From: Janthinobacterium rivuli
GTDB lineage: Bacteria; Pseudomonadota; Gammaproteobacteria; Burkholderiales; Burkholderiaceae_D
Reading direction: 5' to 3'
Length of the DNA stretch: 64,000 nt
Assembly: GCF_009208735.1 (NCBI RefSeq)
Contig: NZ_WFLJ01000003.1
Coordinates: forward strand, 248,001-312,000
Below, in pieces: positions 10,050-17,169 of the stretch (the stretch's first letter is position 1; each line of letters begins with the position of its first letter). Both the position numbers and the translations under genes were made by a program. The notes below the pieces were generated by a model. That model saw only the letters and a list, made by a program, of their open reading frames with translations. It was not told the DNA's origin and did not search any database.

Positions 10050-11267
10050 TCAGGGTTGCAAGCGCTGCATGGTCCATTGCCCATCAGCACCGCGCGTAAA
10101 CACGATGCGGTCGTGGAAGCGCGAACGGCGCCCCTGCCAGAATTCGATGCGTTCCGGCTGCAATCGGTAGCCGCCCCAGTGGGCCGGGCGCGGCGGCTGC
10201 GCGTCGCCGACGGCGGCGGCCACGGCCTCATAATGGCTTTCCAGCGCGGCACGGTCGGCGATGGGCGCGCTTTGCTGCGAAGCAATTGCCGACAGCCGGC
10301 TTTGCAGGGGCCGCACGTTGAAATATTCGTCGCTCTCGGCCGCCGTGGTTTTCACCACCGTGCCTTCGATGCGCACTTGCCGCTCCAGCTCGCGCCAGAA
10401 GAACAGCAGGGCGGCGTGCGGGTTGTGCTCGAGCTGCTGGCCCTTGTCGCTGTTGTAATTCGTGTACCAGGTAAAGCCGCGCTCGTCGAACTGCTTGATC
10501 AGCACGATGCGCGAGCTGGGCTTGCCGTCGGGACTGACGGTGGACAAGCTCATGGCGTTCGGCTCGCTGACCTGGGCCTTGAGCGCTTCGTCGAACCATT
10601 TTTCAAATTGCGCAATCGGGTCGCGCTGCACGTCTTCCTCCGACAAGAGCTTTTGCACATAGTCGACGCGCATCGCGGCCAGGGTGGCGGCATCGTGCAC
10701 GGGGACGGTGGAAGCGGCTGCGGGGGCTTCTTCCGGCGCGATGCCGCGGCGGCGCTGCATGGCCGTGCCCAGTTGCTCCATCTGCTGCGCGCTGAACAGG
10801 CGCTTGGCCATGGGTGCCAGTTGGCCCTCTTCCTTGCTCATGTGGGCCTGGTAGGCGGCGACATAGTCGCGCACGCCATCGGCGGACAGCTGCGTGCCCG
10901 TGCCGGCCGCGATGGCGTCCAGTGCCGGGCGCAAGGTCAGCCAGGCCTGGTCCATGCGCTGGTGGTCGGCCAGGATTTCCGGCACGAGGGTGGCCAGCAG
11001 GGCGGCATCGTCGCCCGTGGCGGTCGCTTGCAGCATGGGCATCAAGTTCTGCTCTTCATCGTCATGGTGCAAATGGGCCGCTTTATTGAAATATTGCAGC
11101 ACCGCCTTGGCCGCCTGCTGCGCGTCCGTCGTGTTGCCGTGCTGGGCCAGGTGGCCCAGCAGGTTTTGCAGGGTCGTCAGTTGCTTGCGGATCTTGTCAT
11201 GGCAATGCTTGAGCACGGCGATGGGCTGGTCAAAGCCGGGAACGGAGTCGAACAGGGGAGAGGTCAT
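10050..11267 (-). CDS. pdxH: Hemerythrin-domain / pyridoxamine 5'-phosphate oxidase fusion
   Basis: One uninterrupted 405-codon frame encodes two domains. Residues 1-about 180 are a hemerythrin (HHE) four-helix bundle. Candidate di-iron ligands are His21/His23, His65/67/68 with Glu71/72, His102, and the His142-x3-Glu146 pair. After a short Ala/Pro linker (about 180-193), residues 195-405 form a full-length PNPOx: a MRVDYV N-terminus, NAMSLSTVSPDGKPSSRIVLIK, YTNYNSDKGQQL, FFWRELERQVRIEG, SRLSAIASQQS, WGGYRLQP and the C-terminal RLQP. PdxH oxidises PNP or PMP to pyridoxal phosphate with FMN and O2. The usual PdxH has about 210-230 residues, so the N-terminal domain is an addition. Confidence 0.9.
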   Translation of the reverse strand: MTSPLFDSVPGFDQPIAVLKHCHDKIRKQLTTLQNLLGHLAQHGNTTDAQQAAKAVLQYFNKAAHLHHDDEEQNLMPMLQATATGDDAALLATLVPEILADHQRMDQAWLTLRPALDAIAAGTGTQLSADGVRDYVAAYQAHMSKEEGQLAPMAKRLFSAQQMEQLGTAMQRRRGIAPEEAPAAASTVPVHDAATLAAMRVDYVQKLLSEEDVQRDPIAQFEKWFDEALKAQVSEPNAMSLSTVSPDGKPSSRIVLIKQFDERGFTWYTNYNSDKGQQLEHNPHAALLFFWRELERQVRIEGTVVKTTAAESDEYFNVRPLQSRLSAIASQQSAPIADRAALESHYEAVAAAVGDAQPPRPAHWGGYRLQPERIEFWQGRRSRFHDRIVFTRGADGQWTMQRLQP

Positions 11268-11379
11268 GGCGAGTTCTCGTGGTGGACGGTGTGGGGGCGC
11301 GGCGACATTGCGGCTTGTCGCTGTGTCAATCCGGCTATTTTAGAATATCCGCCAGCGCAGTGTCCGTTAAAATGGCGCC

Positions 11380-12246
11380 ATGCATACCTCCACCAATGAA
11401 CTAATTTCCATGGACTTGACCGAGATCGATTTTGAGCGGCGTTTCGGCGGCATTGCCCGCCTGTACGGCGCACCCGCGTTGGCGCGCTTCCGCGCCGCGC
11501 ATGTGTGTGTGATCGGCGTGGGCGGCGTTGGTTCCTGGATCGTCGAAGCGCTGGCGCGCAGCGCCATCGGCCGCCTGACCCTGATCGACCTCGATAATGT
11601 TGCCGAATCGAACATCAATCGCCAGATCCAGGCCATGAGCGACACCATCGGCAAGGCCAAGATCACGGCCCTGGCCGAACGCATCGAATTGATCAACCCG
11701 TTTTGCCAGGTCACGCAGATCGAGGATTTCATTACCCCCGATAACCTCGATCAATTGCTGGGCGGGCGCGATTTCGACTATCTGGTCGACGCCATCGACA
11801 ACGCCAAGGCGAAGGCGGCCGTGATCGCGTATTGCCGCGCGCGCAATGTCCCGATGCTGACCATCGGCAGCGCGGGCGGACAGACGGACCCGACCCTGAT
11901 CGCCGTGCGCGATTTGTCGAAAACGGAGCAGGAACCGCTGCTCAAGCGCGTACGCAAACTGTTGCGCACTGAATATGGTTTTCCGCGTGGCGTGAAAAAC
12001 AAGTTCAATGTCGACGCCGTGTTTTCCATGGAACCGTTGAGCACGCCAGAAAGCGCGGAAGCGTGCGCCATCGATGGTACGCCCGCCGGCGTGACGGGCT
12101 TGAACTGTGCCGGCTTCGGTTCCAGCGTGGTGGTGACGGCCAGCTTCGGCATGGTGGCCGCCGCGCATGCGCTGAAAAGCTTGCGCCAGGACAAAGTTGC
12201 TGAAGTGCCAGTACCAGTGTCAGCGCCAGTGCCGGACGCTGCCTAG
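11380..12246 (+). CDS. tcdA: tRNA threonylcarbamoyladenosine dehydratase (t6A to cyclic t6A)
   Basis: An E1-like (ThiF/MoeB fold) ATP-dependent enzyme that cyclises t6A37 in tRNA to ct6A. The 288-residue product has RRFGGIARLYG, the nucleotide loop CVIGVGGVGSWIVEAL, LIDLDNVAESNINRQ (adenylation site Asp and Arg), DFDYLVDAIDNAKAKAAVIAYC and GSAGGQTDPT. It belongs to the TcdA/YgdL group rather than MoeB. An alternative ATG at 11410 gives the more family-like start MDLTEIDFE. Its stop overlaps the stop of the converging thpR gene by 4 nt. Confidence 0.9.
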   Translation: MHTSTNELISMDLTEIDFERRFGGIARLYGAPALARFRAAHVCVIGVGGVGSWIVEALARSAIGRLTLIDLDNVAESNINRQIQAMSDTIGKAKITALAERIELINPFCQVTQIEDFITPDNLDQLLGGRDFDYLVDAIDNAKAKAAVIAYCRARNVPMLTIGSAGGQTDPTLIAVRDLSKTEQEPLLKRVRKLLRTEYGFPRGVKNKFNVDAVFSMEPLSTPESAEACAIDGTPAGVTGLNCAGFGSSVVVTASFGMVAAAHALKSLRQDKVAEVPVPVSAPVPDAA

Positions 12247-12761
12247 ATCAGCTTCCTGCTGGCCAGGATGCGGTAGTCGCCGCTGCTCTTGAGTGATTCC
12301 ACCAGCACCAGTTCGTTCGCCTGCCAGGCGACGGGCGCGCAGTCCTGGTCCGCCGGCGGCGGCGCCTGGCGCGCCAGGGTCACGTGCGGCGTAAAACGGT
12401 CGTGCTCGAAGCGGGGCGCCAAGCCCTGTTGGGCCAGCGCCTGCATGCAGGCCGCGCGCAGGTCGAGCAGGGCGGGCGACGGTTGCGCCAGGGCGGCCCA
12501 GATCAGCGCCTGCTGCGCAAAGTGGCCGGCGTGATCGAACAGCAAAGGCATGGCGCGCGCCGGTAATTGTTCCAGGAGGTCGCGCAGGGCCGGCAGCTCG
12601 CTGGCCGGGCGCTGGCCCAGGAAGGCCAGGGTCAGGTGCAGCTTGTCGGCGCGCACGGGCTTGCCGTCCAGGCGCGCCTGCCAGGCGGCCAGGGCCGCGC
12701 GCGTGGCCGCGTCGGGCCACAGGGCGTAAAAGAGACGGGGGCAGTGGGTATCGGGCGACAA
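12243..12761 (-). CDS. thpR: RNA 2',3'-cyclic phosphodiesterase (2H family)
   Basis: A two-histidine phosphoesterase that hydrolyses RNA 2',3'-cyclic phosphates; the family was formerly called 2'-5' RNA ligase. Both HxT motifs are present, HLTLAFLGQ and HVTLARQ, inside a 170-residue fold with PRLFYALWPD at its start. A TTG at 12761 with AGGA about 7 nt upstream gives a family-sized 172-residue protein. The frame stays open to 12842, but that extension runs into the promoter region of the divergent FKBP gene. It overlaps tcdA by 4 nt tail to tail. Confidence 0.85.
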   Translation of the reverse strand: MSPDTHCPRLFYALWPDAATRAALAAWQARLDGKPVRADKLHLTLAFLGQRPASELPALRDLLEQLPARAMPLLFDHAGHFAQQALIWAALAQPSPALLDLRAACMQALAQQGLAPRFEHDRFTPHVTLARQAPPPADQDCAPVAWQANELVLVESLKSSGDYRILASRKLI

Positions 12762-12856
12762 GTTTTTCCTATCGTTGCGGCGGTTTGCTATGATTGGCGT
12801 TCCCTGCCGACTCGCGCTGGCAGGGATCTCACCGAAACTCAATGAAAGAATACATC

Positions 12857-13321
12857 ATGACGCGTAGCTCCGTTTTGTTTGCCCTGATCTGCTCCGTCGC
12901 CGCGTCGCTGGCGCAGGCACAGGCGCCAGCGCCTGTTCCCGCCTCCGCCGTCTCGCTGAGCCCAGGCCCTGTCGCCGATAAATTGATTCTGATCGACAAC
13001 AAGGTCGGCACGGGCAAGGAAGCGTCCGTCGGCAGCAACGTCACCGTGCACTACACGGGCTGGCTGTATCGTCCCCTGGCGAAAGATTCGCGCGGCAAGA
13101 AGTTCGACAGCTCCGTGGGCCGCGGCCCGTTTGACTTCCCGCTCGGCAAGGGCATGGTCATCAAGGGCTGGGACCAGGGCGTGGCCGGCATGAAAGTGGG
13201 CGGCAAGCGCACCCTGATCATTCCAGGCGAACTGGCCTACGGTCCGCGCGGCGCCGGCAATGGCGACATTCCGCCGAACTCGGCACTGATCTTCGACGTG
13301 GAATTGCTGGACGTGAAGTAA
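12857..13321 (+). CDS. Exported FKBP-type peptidyl-prolyl cis-trans isomerase
   Basis: A 154-residue folding catalyst. A signal peptide (about residues 1-22, ending LAQAQ) implies the periplasm. The FKBP domain follows, with VTVHYTGWLY, GKKFDSSVGRGPFDFPLGKGMVIKGWDQGVAGMKVG, and the IPGELAYGPRGAGNGDIPPNSALIFDVELL block covering the active-site Tyr, Phe and Trp positions. An in-frame ATG at 12842 would add five residues and is an equally reasonable start. It diverges from thpR, and cysK follows 84 nt after its stop. Confidence 0.92.
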   Translation: MTRSSVLFALICSVAASLAQAQAPAPVPASAVSLSPGPVADKLILIDNKVGTGKEASVGSNVTVHYTGWLYRPLAKDSRGKKFDSSVGRGPFDFPLGKGMVIKGWDQGVAGMKVGGKRTLIIPGELAYGPRGAGNGDIPPNSALIFDVELLDVK

Positions 13322-13405
13322 TTGTTCAGTTTGGCGGCGGCGCATGCTCGCGCCGCCGCTAAAAGCGGTAGACTGGGGTTTCTTGAAATAGCGGAGATTC
13401 CTTCC

Positions 13406-14338
13406 ATGAACATCGCCAACGACGTCACTGAACTGATCGGCAACACCCCCCTGGTGCGCATCAACCGCATCGCCGCCGGCAGTGTGGCCACCATCCTGGC
13501 CAAACTCGAATTCTACAATCCCGCGCACAGCGTCAAGGACCGCATCGGCCTGTCCATGATCGTCGCGGCCGAAGCCGCAGGCAAGATCCATGCCGATACC
13601 GTCATCGTCGAACCCACCAGCGGCAACACGGGCATCGCGCTGGCCATGGTGTGCGCCGCGCGCGGCTACCGCTGCACCCTCGTCATGCCCGACACCATGA
13701 GCCGCGAGCGGCGCATCCTGCTGCGCGCCTACGGCGCCGAGCTGGTGCTCACACCGGGCAGCGAAGGCATGCTGGGCGCCATCCGCAAGGCCGAGGAAAT
13801 GGTCGCGGCCGACCCGCGCTATCTGATGCTGCAGCAATTCAACAATCCCGCCAATCCCGCCATCCACCGCGCCACGACGGCCGAGGAAATCTGGCGCGAC
13901 ACGGATGGACAAGTGGACATCGTCGTGGCCGGCGTGGGCACGGGCGGCACGATCACGGGCATCGGCGAAGTGCTGAAGGAACGCAAGCCCGGCGTGCAAG
14001 TGATCGCCGTGGAACCGGAAGCGTCGCCGATGCTGTCGAAAGGCACCAAGGGACCGCATCCGATCCAGGGCATCGGCGCCGGTTTCGTGCCGCAGATTTT
14101 GAACACGGCCATCTACGATGAAATCATCTGCGTCAAGAACGACGACGCGTTCGCCACGGCGCGCCTGGCCGCCAGCGATGAAGGCTTGTTGGTTGGCATC
14201 TCGTCGGGCGCCGCCCTGTGGGCCGCCCTGCAAGTGGCGCGCCGTCCGGAAAACGCGGGCAAGACCATCGTCACCATCATCCCGTCGTTTGGCGAACGCT
14301 ACCTGAGCACGGCGCTGTACGCCGGCCTGGGCGACTGA
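13406..14338 (+). CDS. cysK: Cysteine synthase (O-acetylserine sulfhydrylase)
   Basis: PLP enzyme that makes cysteine from O-acetylserine and sulfide. The 310-residue product has [23 protein letters not shown] with the PLP-binding Lys, [12 protein letters not shown] (substrate loop), [14 protein letters not shown] (phosphate loop) and [10 protein letters not shown]. Family CysK is favoured over CysM by length and by the intact [16 protein letters not shown] segment. GGAG lies upstream of the ATG. Its last 40 nt overlap, tail to tail, the end of the GDSL hydrolase gene on the other strand. Confidence 0.93.
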   Translation: MNIANDVTELIGNTPLVRINRIAAGSVATILAKLEFYNPAHSVKDRIGLSMIVAAEAAGKIHADTVIVEPTSGNTGIALAMVCAARGYRCTLVMPDTMSRERRILLRAYGAELVLTPGSEGMLGAIRKAEEMVAADPRYLMLQQFNNPANPAIHRATTAEEIWRDTDGQVDIVVAGVGTGGTITGIGEVLKERKPGVQVIAVEPEASPMLSKGTKGPHPIQGIGAGFVPQILNTAIYDEIICVKNDDAFATARLAASDEGLLVGISSGAALWAALQVARRPENAGKTIVTIIPSFGERYLSTALYAGLGD

Positions 14339-15621
14339 TGCAATAGCAGCGGCAGGGCTATCCCTTCCGCCAGCGCCCGGTTGCCCGCGTCGCCCGGGTG
14401 CAGGTGGTCGCCCGAGTCATAGGCGGGCAGCAGGCGCTGCGGGTGTGCGGGGTCGCGCACCCACGCATCGAAGTCGAGCACGGCGTCGAACGTGCCGCTG
14501 GTGCGTATCCACGCGTTCAGTTGCTGGCGCAGCGCATTTTTATCAGGCTGATAATAGTCGTCCAGGGGCGTGCCGGGCAGGGCGCCTGCGAACGGCGTCA
14601 GGGTGGCGCCGAGCACGCGCACGCCGCGGCAGCGGGCCTGGGCAACCAGCCGGGCGTAGCCGCTGCTCAGTTCCTCCAGTGTCGGCCGTGGTGCCCGTGG
14701 CGCAAAGGCCGTGCCAGGCCAGCTGATGTCATTGATCCCCAACAAGACGACGACCGTGCGCACGCCCGGCTGCGCCAGCACGTCGCGCTCGAAACGGGCC
14801 AGGGCGTTCTCGCCCATGCCGTCGGACAATAGCCGCCCTCCGGAAATGCCCGCATTGATCACGGCCACGCCCAGTGGCGCCAGGCGTTCCGCCAGCACGT
14901 CGGGCCAGCGTGCATCCTTCCCCAGGCTGGCGCTGGCGCCATCGGTGATCGAGTCGCCAAGGATGGCCACGGCTTGCGCCGCCGGCGCCGCCTCTACCTC
15001 GATAGCACTGAGTAAAAGACGCGCCGTGGTGCTCTGCACGCCGGGCGCCCCATCGATGCGCGCGGCCCGCGTCTGGTCCTGCGGGGCGATCCACGCCGTC
15101 TCGCGGCCATCCCAGTGAAACGTGGAGACGGGACTGGCTTGCGGCAGGTGGAGACTCACCGTCAGCCGCGCCAGGTCCGGCACGGACAGCTCGACGGGGT
15201 CGCTGACCAGGGGCGCGCCCGGCGCCACGCTGGCCGATGGCTGGCCGGCAAACGTCAGCGTGCGCAGGCTGCCAGGGTGGATCGCCGAACCGCTCTCGGC
15301 CAGGGCCACGGTGGCCGCGCCGATGCGCAGCGGCACCTTGCCGTAGGCGTTCGACAGCACGATGCGCACGCGCGGGCCGCCCACGCTGAGGCGCGCCACC
15401 TGGCGCACGGTCTGCGCTTGCAGCACGGCGGGTACGTTGGATGGGAAGAGGAAGTCGCTGCTCCACACGGCTTGCTGGCTGGCCGTCCAGCTGGCCAGCC
15501 AGCTGGTATCGGCGTTGGCCGCCTGGACCGGGCTGGTGCCGAATGCCAGGCTCAGCAGGGCGGCGGGGAGGAGGGATAATCGTTGCATGGCGGCTCGCTT
15601 CATCAAGGGGAATGTGTGCAT
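14299..15621 (-). CDS. Secreted SGNH/GDSL-type hydrolase
   Basis: A 440-residue exported hydrolase. A signal peptide follows MQRLSLLP and ends around SPVQAA. An N-terminal beta-sandwich of about 170 residues includes [11 protein letters not shown] and WDGRETAW. The catalytic SGNH domain has [38 protein letters not shown] and [15 protein letters not shown]. Family members act on carbohydrate or ester substrates, but specificity cannot be read here. Starts at 15621, 15603 and 15588 are all possible, with no clear ribosome-binding site. A LysR gene diverges from it across 66 bp, a likely regulator. Confidence 0.87.
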   Translation of the reverse strand: MHTFPLMKRAAMQRLSLLPAALLSLAFGTSPVQAANADTSWLASWTASQQAVWSSDFLFPSNVPAVLQAQTVRQVARLSVGGPRVRIVLSNAYGKVPLRIGAATVALAESGSAIHPGSLRTLTFAGQPSASVAPGAPLVSDPVELSVPDLARLTVSLHLPQASPVSTFHWDGRETAWIAPQDQTRAARIDGAPGVQSTTARLLLSAIEVEAAPAAQAVAILGDSITDGASASLGKDARWPDVLAERLAPLGVAVINAGISGGRLLSDGMGENALARFERDVLAQPGVRTVVVLLGINDISWPGTAFAPRAPRPTLEELSSGYARLVAQARCRGVRVLGATLTPFAGALPGTPLDDYYQPDKNALRQQLNAWIRTSGTFDAVLDFDAWVRDPAHPQRLLPAYDSGDHLHPGDAGNRALAEGIALPLLLHQSPRPAYSAVLR

Positions 15622-15687
15622 GATGAAAGCAAAGCCATTTATGCACTAGACTATCTCATCGAAGAACATTTATGAGTTGAATTCACA

Positions 15688-16593
15688 ATGGCAAGACTGG
15701 ATGTCAACCGTTCCGGCGAGCTGGAAGTGTTTGTGCGCGTGGTCGAACTGGGCGGCTTTTCCGCCGCTGCGCGCGTTTGCGGCATGACACCGTCGGCCGT
15801 CAGCAAGCTCGTCTCGCGGCTGGAAGAACGCCTGGGCGCGCGCCTGCTGAACCGCTCCACGCGTCAGCTGCAGCTGACGGCCGAAGGCTGCGGCCTGTAT
15901 GAACGGGGCACGCAGGTGCTGGCGGCCCTGGACGAGGCCGAGCGCTGCGCCGGTGCGCAAGATGTGCCGCGCGGCAAAATACGGGTGAATGCGAACGTGC
16001 CGTTCGGCCAGCATTTTTTGTTGCCGCTGGCGCCGCTCTTTCTGGAGCGCTATCCAGAGGTGACGCTCGACATCGTGCTCACGGATGCCGTGGTCGATAT
16101 CCTCGAGCAGCGCACGGACGTGGCCGTGCGGGCCGGTCCGCTGAAAAGTTCCAGCCTGCTGGCGCGCAAGCTGGGCCAGACGCGCATGGCGATCGTCGCG
16201 GCGCCATCCTATCTGGCGCGGCGCGGCACGCCGCTGGCGCCCGCCGAGCTGGCAGCGCACAATTTGCTCGACGCCAATTACGCGCGCGCCCGCTCCGGCT
16301 GGCCGCTGCGCCTGCCCGAGGGTGACGTCGTCGTGCCTGTTACCGGCAATGCGCAGGCCAGCGATGGCGAAGCCTTGCGGCAACTGGCGCTGGCTGGACT
16401 GGGACTGGCGCGCCTGGCCGCCTTTCAGGTGCGCGCCGATATCGCGGCCGGCCGTTTGCTGGCCGTGCTGGAAGAATACAATCCCGGCGACAGCGAGGAA
16501 GTGCATGCCGTCTTCGTGGGGCAAGGCGGGCATGTGCCGCTGCGCGTGCGCGTCTTCCTCGACTTCCTGGCGCAGCACGTCGACTTGACTTGA
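15688..16593 (+). CDS. LysR family transcriptional regulator
   Basis: A 301-residue LTTR. The N-terminal winged helix (residues about 5-65) reads NRSGELEVFVRVVELGGFSAAARVCGMTPSAVSKLVSRLEE in form. It is followed by a two-lobed effector domain with VRAGPLKSS and a closing C-terminal helix. It lies head-to-head with the GDSL hydrolase gene, so it probably controls that gene and itself from the 66-bp shared region. The effector is unknown. Confidence 0.92.
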   Translation: MARLDVNRSGELEVFVRVVELGGFSAAARVCGMTPSAVSKLVSRLEERLGARLLNRSTRQLQLTAEGCGLYERGTQVLAALDEAERCAGAQDVPRGKIRVNANVPFGQHFLLPLAPLFLERYPEVTLDIVLTDAVVDILEQRTDVAVRAGPLKSSSLLARKLGQTRMAIVAAPSYLARRGTPLAPAELAAHNLLDANYARARSGWPLRLPEGDVVVPVTGNAQASDGEALRQLALAGLGLARLAAFQVRADIAAGRLLAVLEEYNPGDSEEVHAVFVGQGGHVPLRVRVFLDFLAQHVDLT

Positions 16594-16627
16594 TGCGATA
16601 GGCTGCAGGCGGACACGGCCGCGCAGT

Positions 16628-16666
16628 ACAATATCGGACGGGCCGCAATGGTTCGGCCCGTATTGT
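16628..16666. repeat. Inverted repeat before the DUF2809 gene
   Basis: An 8-bp perfect palindrome ACGGGCCG / CGGCCCGT (16638-16645 and 16654-16661) is extended by an outer ACAAT / ATTGT pair with a 5-nt bulge on one side. There is no T-run, so it is not a classical terminator. It sits 17 nt before the next ATG and could be a leader hairpin or operator. Confidence 0.5.
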
Positions 16667-16682
16667 GCCTTTGAATGGAAAT

Positions 16683-17084
16683 ATGTTCCTGGTAAAACCT
16701 GAACGCCGCCGCCTGCTGCAGGTGGGCGCAACCGTGGCTGTCATCGCGCTGGGCCTGGCCTCGCGCGCCTATCCCCAATTCCTTCCCGCTGCATTGGGAA
16801 AATATCCGGGCGATGCCTTGTGGGCCATGATGATCGTCTTTGCGCTGGGCATCATTGCCACGCGCATGCGCACGTGGCAACTGGCCTTGTGGTCTTTGCT
16901 GATCTGCTTTGCCGTGGAATTCGGCCAGCTGATCCAGGCGCCGTGGCTCGTCGCGCTGCGCGCGCATCCGCTGGGCCACCTGGTGCTGGGCTCCACCTTC
17001 GGCTGGACTGACTTGATCGCCTATACGGCCGGTGTGGCGATCGCGGCGCTGGTGGACAAGATGATCTTGTTCAAGCGCCGCTAA
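16683..17084 (+). CDS. DUF2809 small integral membrane protein
   Basis: A 133-residue protein with about four hydrophobic helices. It matches the DUF2809 pattern: GLASRAYP near residue 25, GDALWAMMIVF in the second helix, WSLLICFAVEFGQL with an in-membrane Glu, and FGWTDLIAYTAGV in the last helix. No function is established for the family. The ATG at 16683 has GGAA upstream; a GTG at 16665 is a possible alternative. It is an orphan between a LysR gene and a converging protease. Confidence 0.8.
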   Translation: MFLVKPERRRLLQVGATVAVIALGLASRAYPQFLPAALGKYPGDALWAMMIVFALGIIATRMRTWQLALWSLLICFAVEFGQLIQAPWLVALRAHPLGHLVLGSTFGWTDLIAYTAGVAIAALVDKMILFKRR

Positions 17085-17095
17085 GCTTTGATATG

Positions 17096-17163
17096 TGGGG
17101 CCAGTTCCTTCGGAATCGGAATGCGTCCCATTGGGACACATTCCCCTGACGGGACTAGCCCCA
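17096..17163. repeat. Nested inverted repeat in a convergent intergenic gap
   Basis: Outer arms TGGGGC (17096-17101) and GCCCCA (17158-17163) enclose an inner hairpin. The inner arms are 13 bp (17118-17130 and 17132-17144, starting GGAATG and ending CATTCC) with a single mismatch and a 1-nt centre. It lies between the DUF2809 gene and the M16 protease, both ending here. It looks like a mobile palindromic repeat or a large termination structure. Confidence 0.6.
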
Positions 17164-17169
17164 TAAGTA

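Noticed and set aside
10600..10760. Frameshift or sequencing error joining two genes in the hemerythrin-PdxH frame
   Set aside because: The linker is in frame, Ala/Pro-rich and without a ribosome-binding site or start codon strong enough for a separate pdxH; still worth a read-level check.
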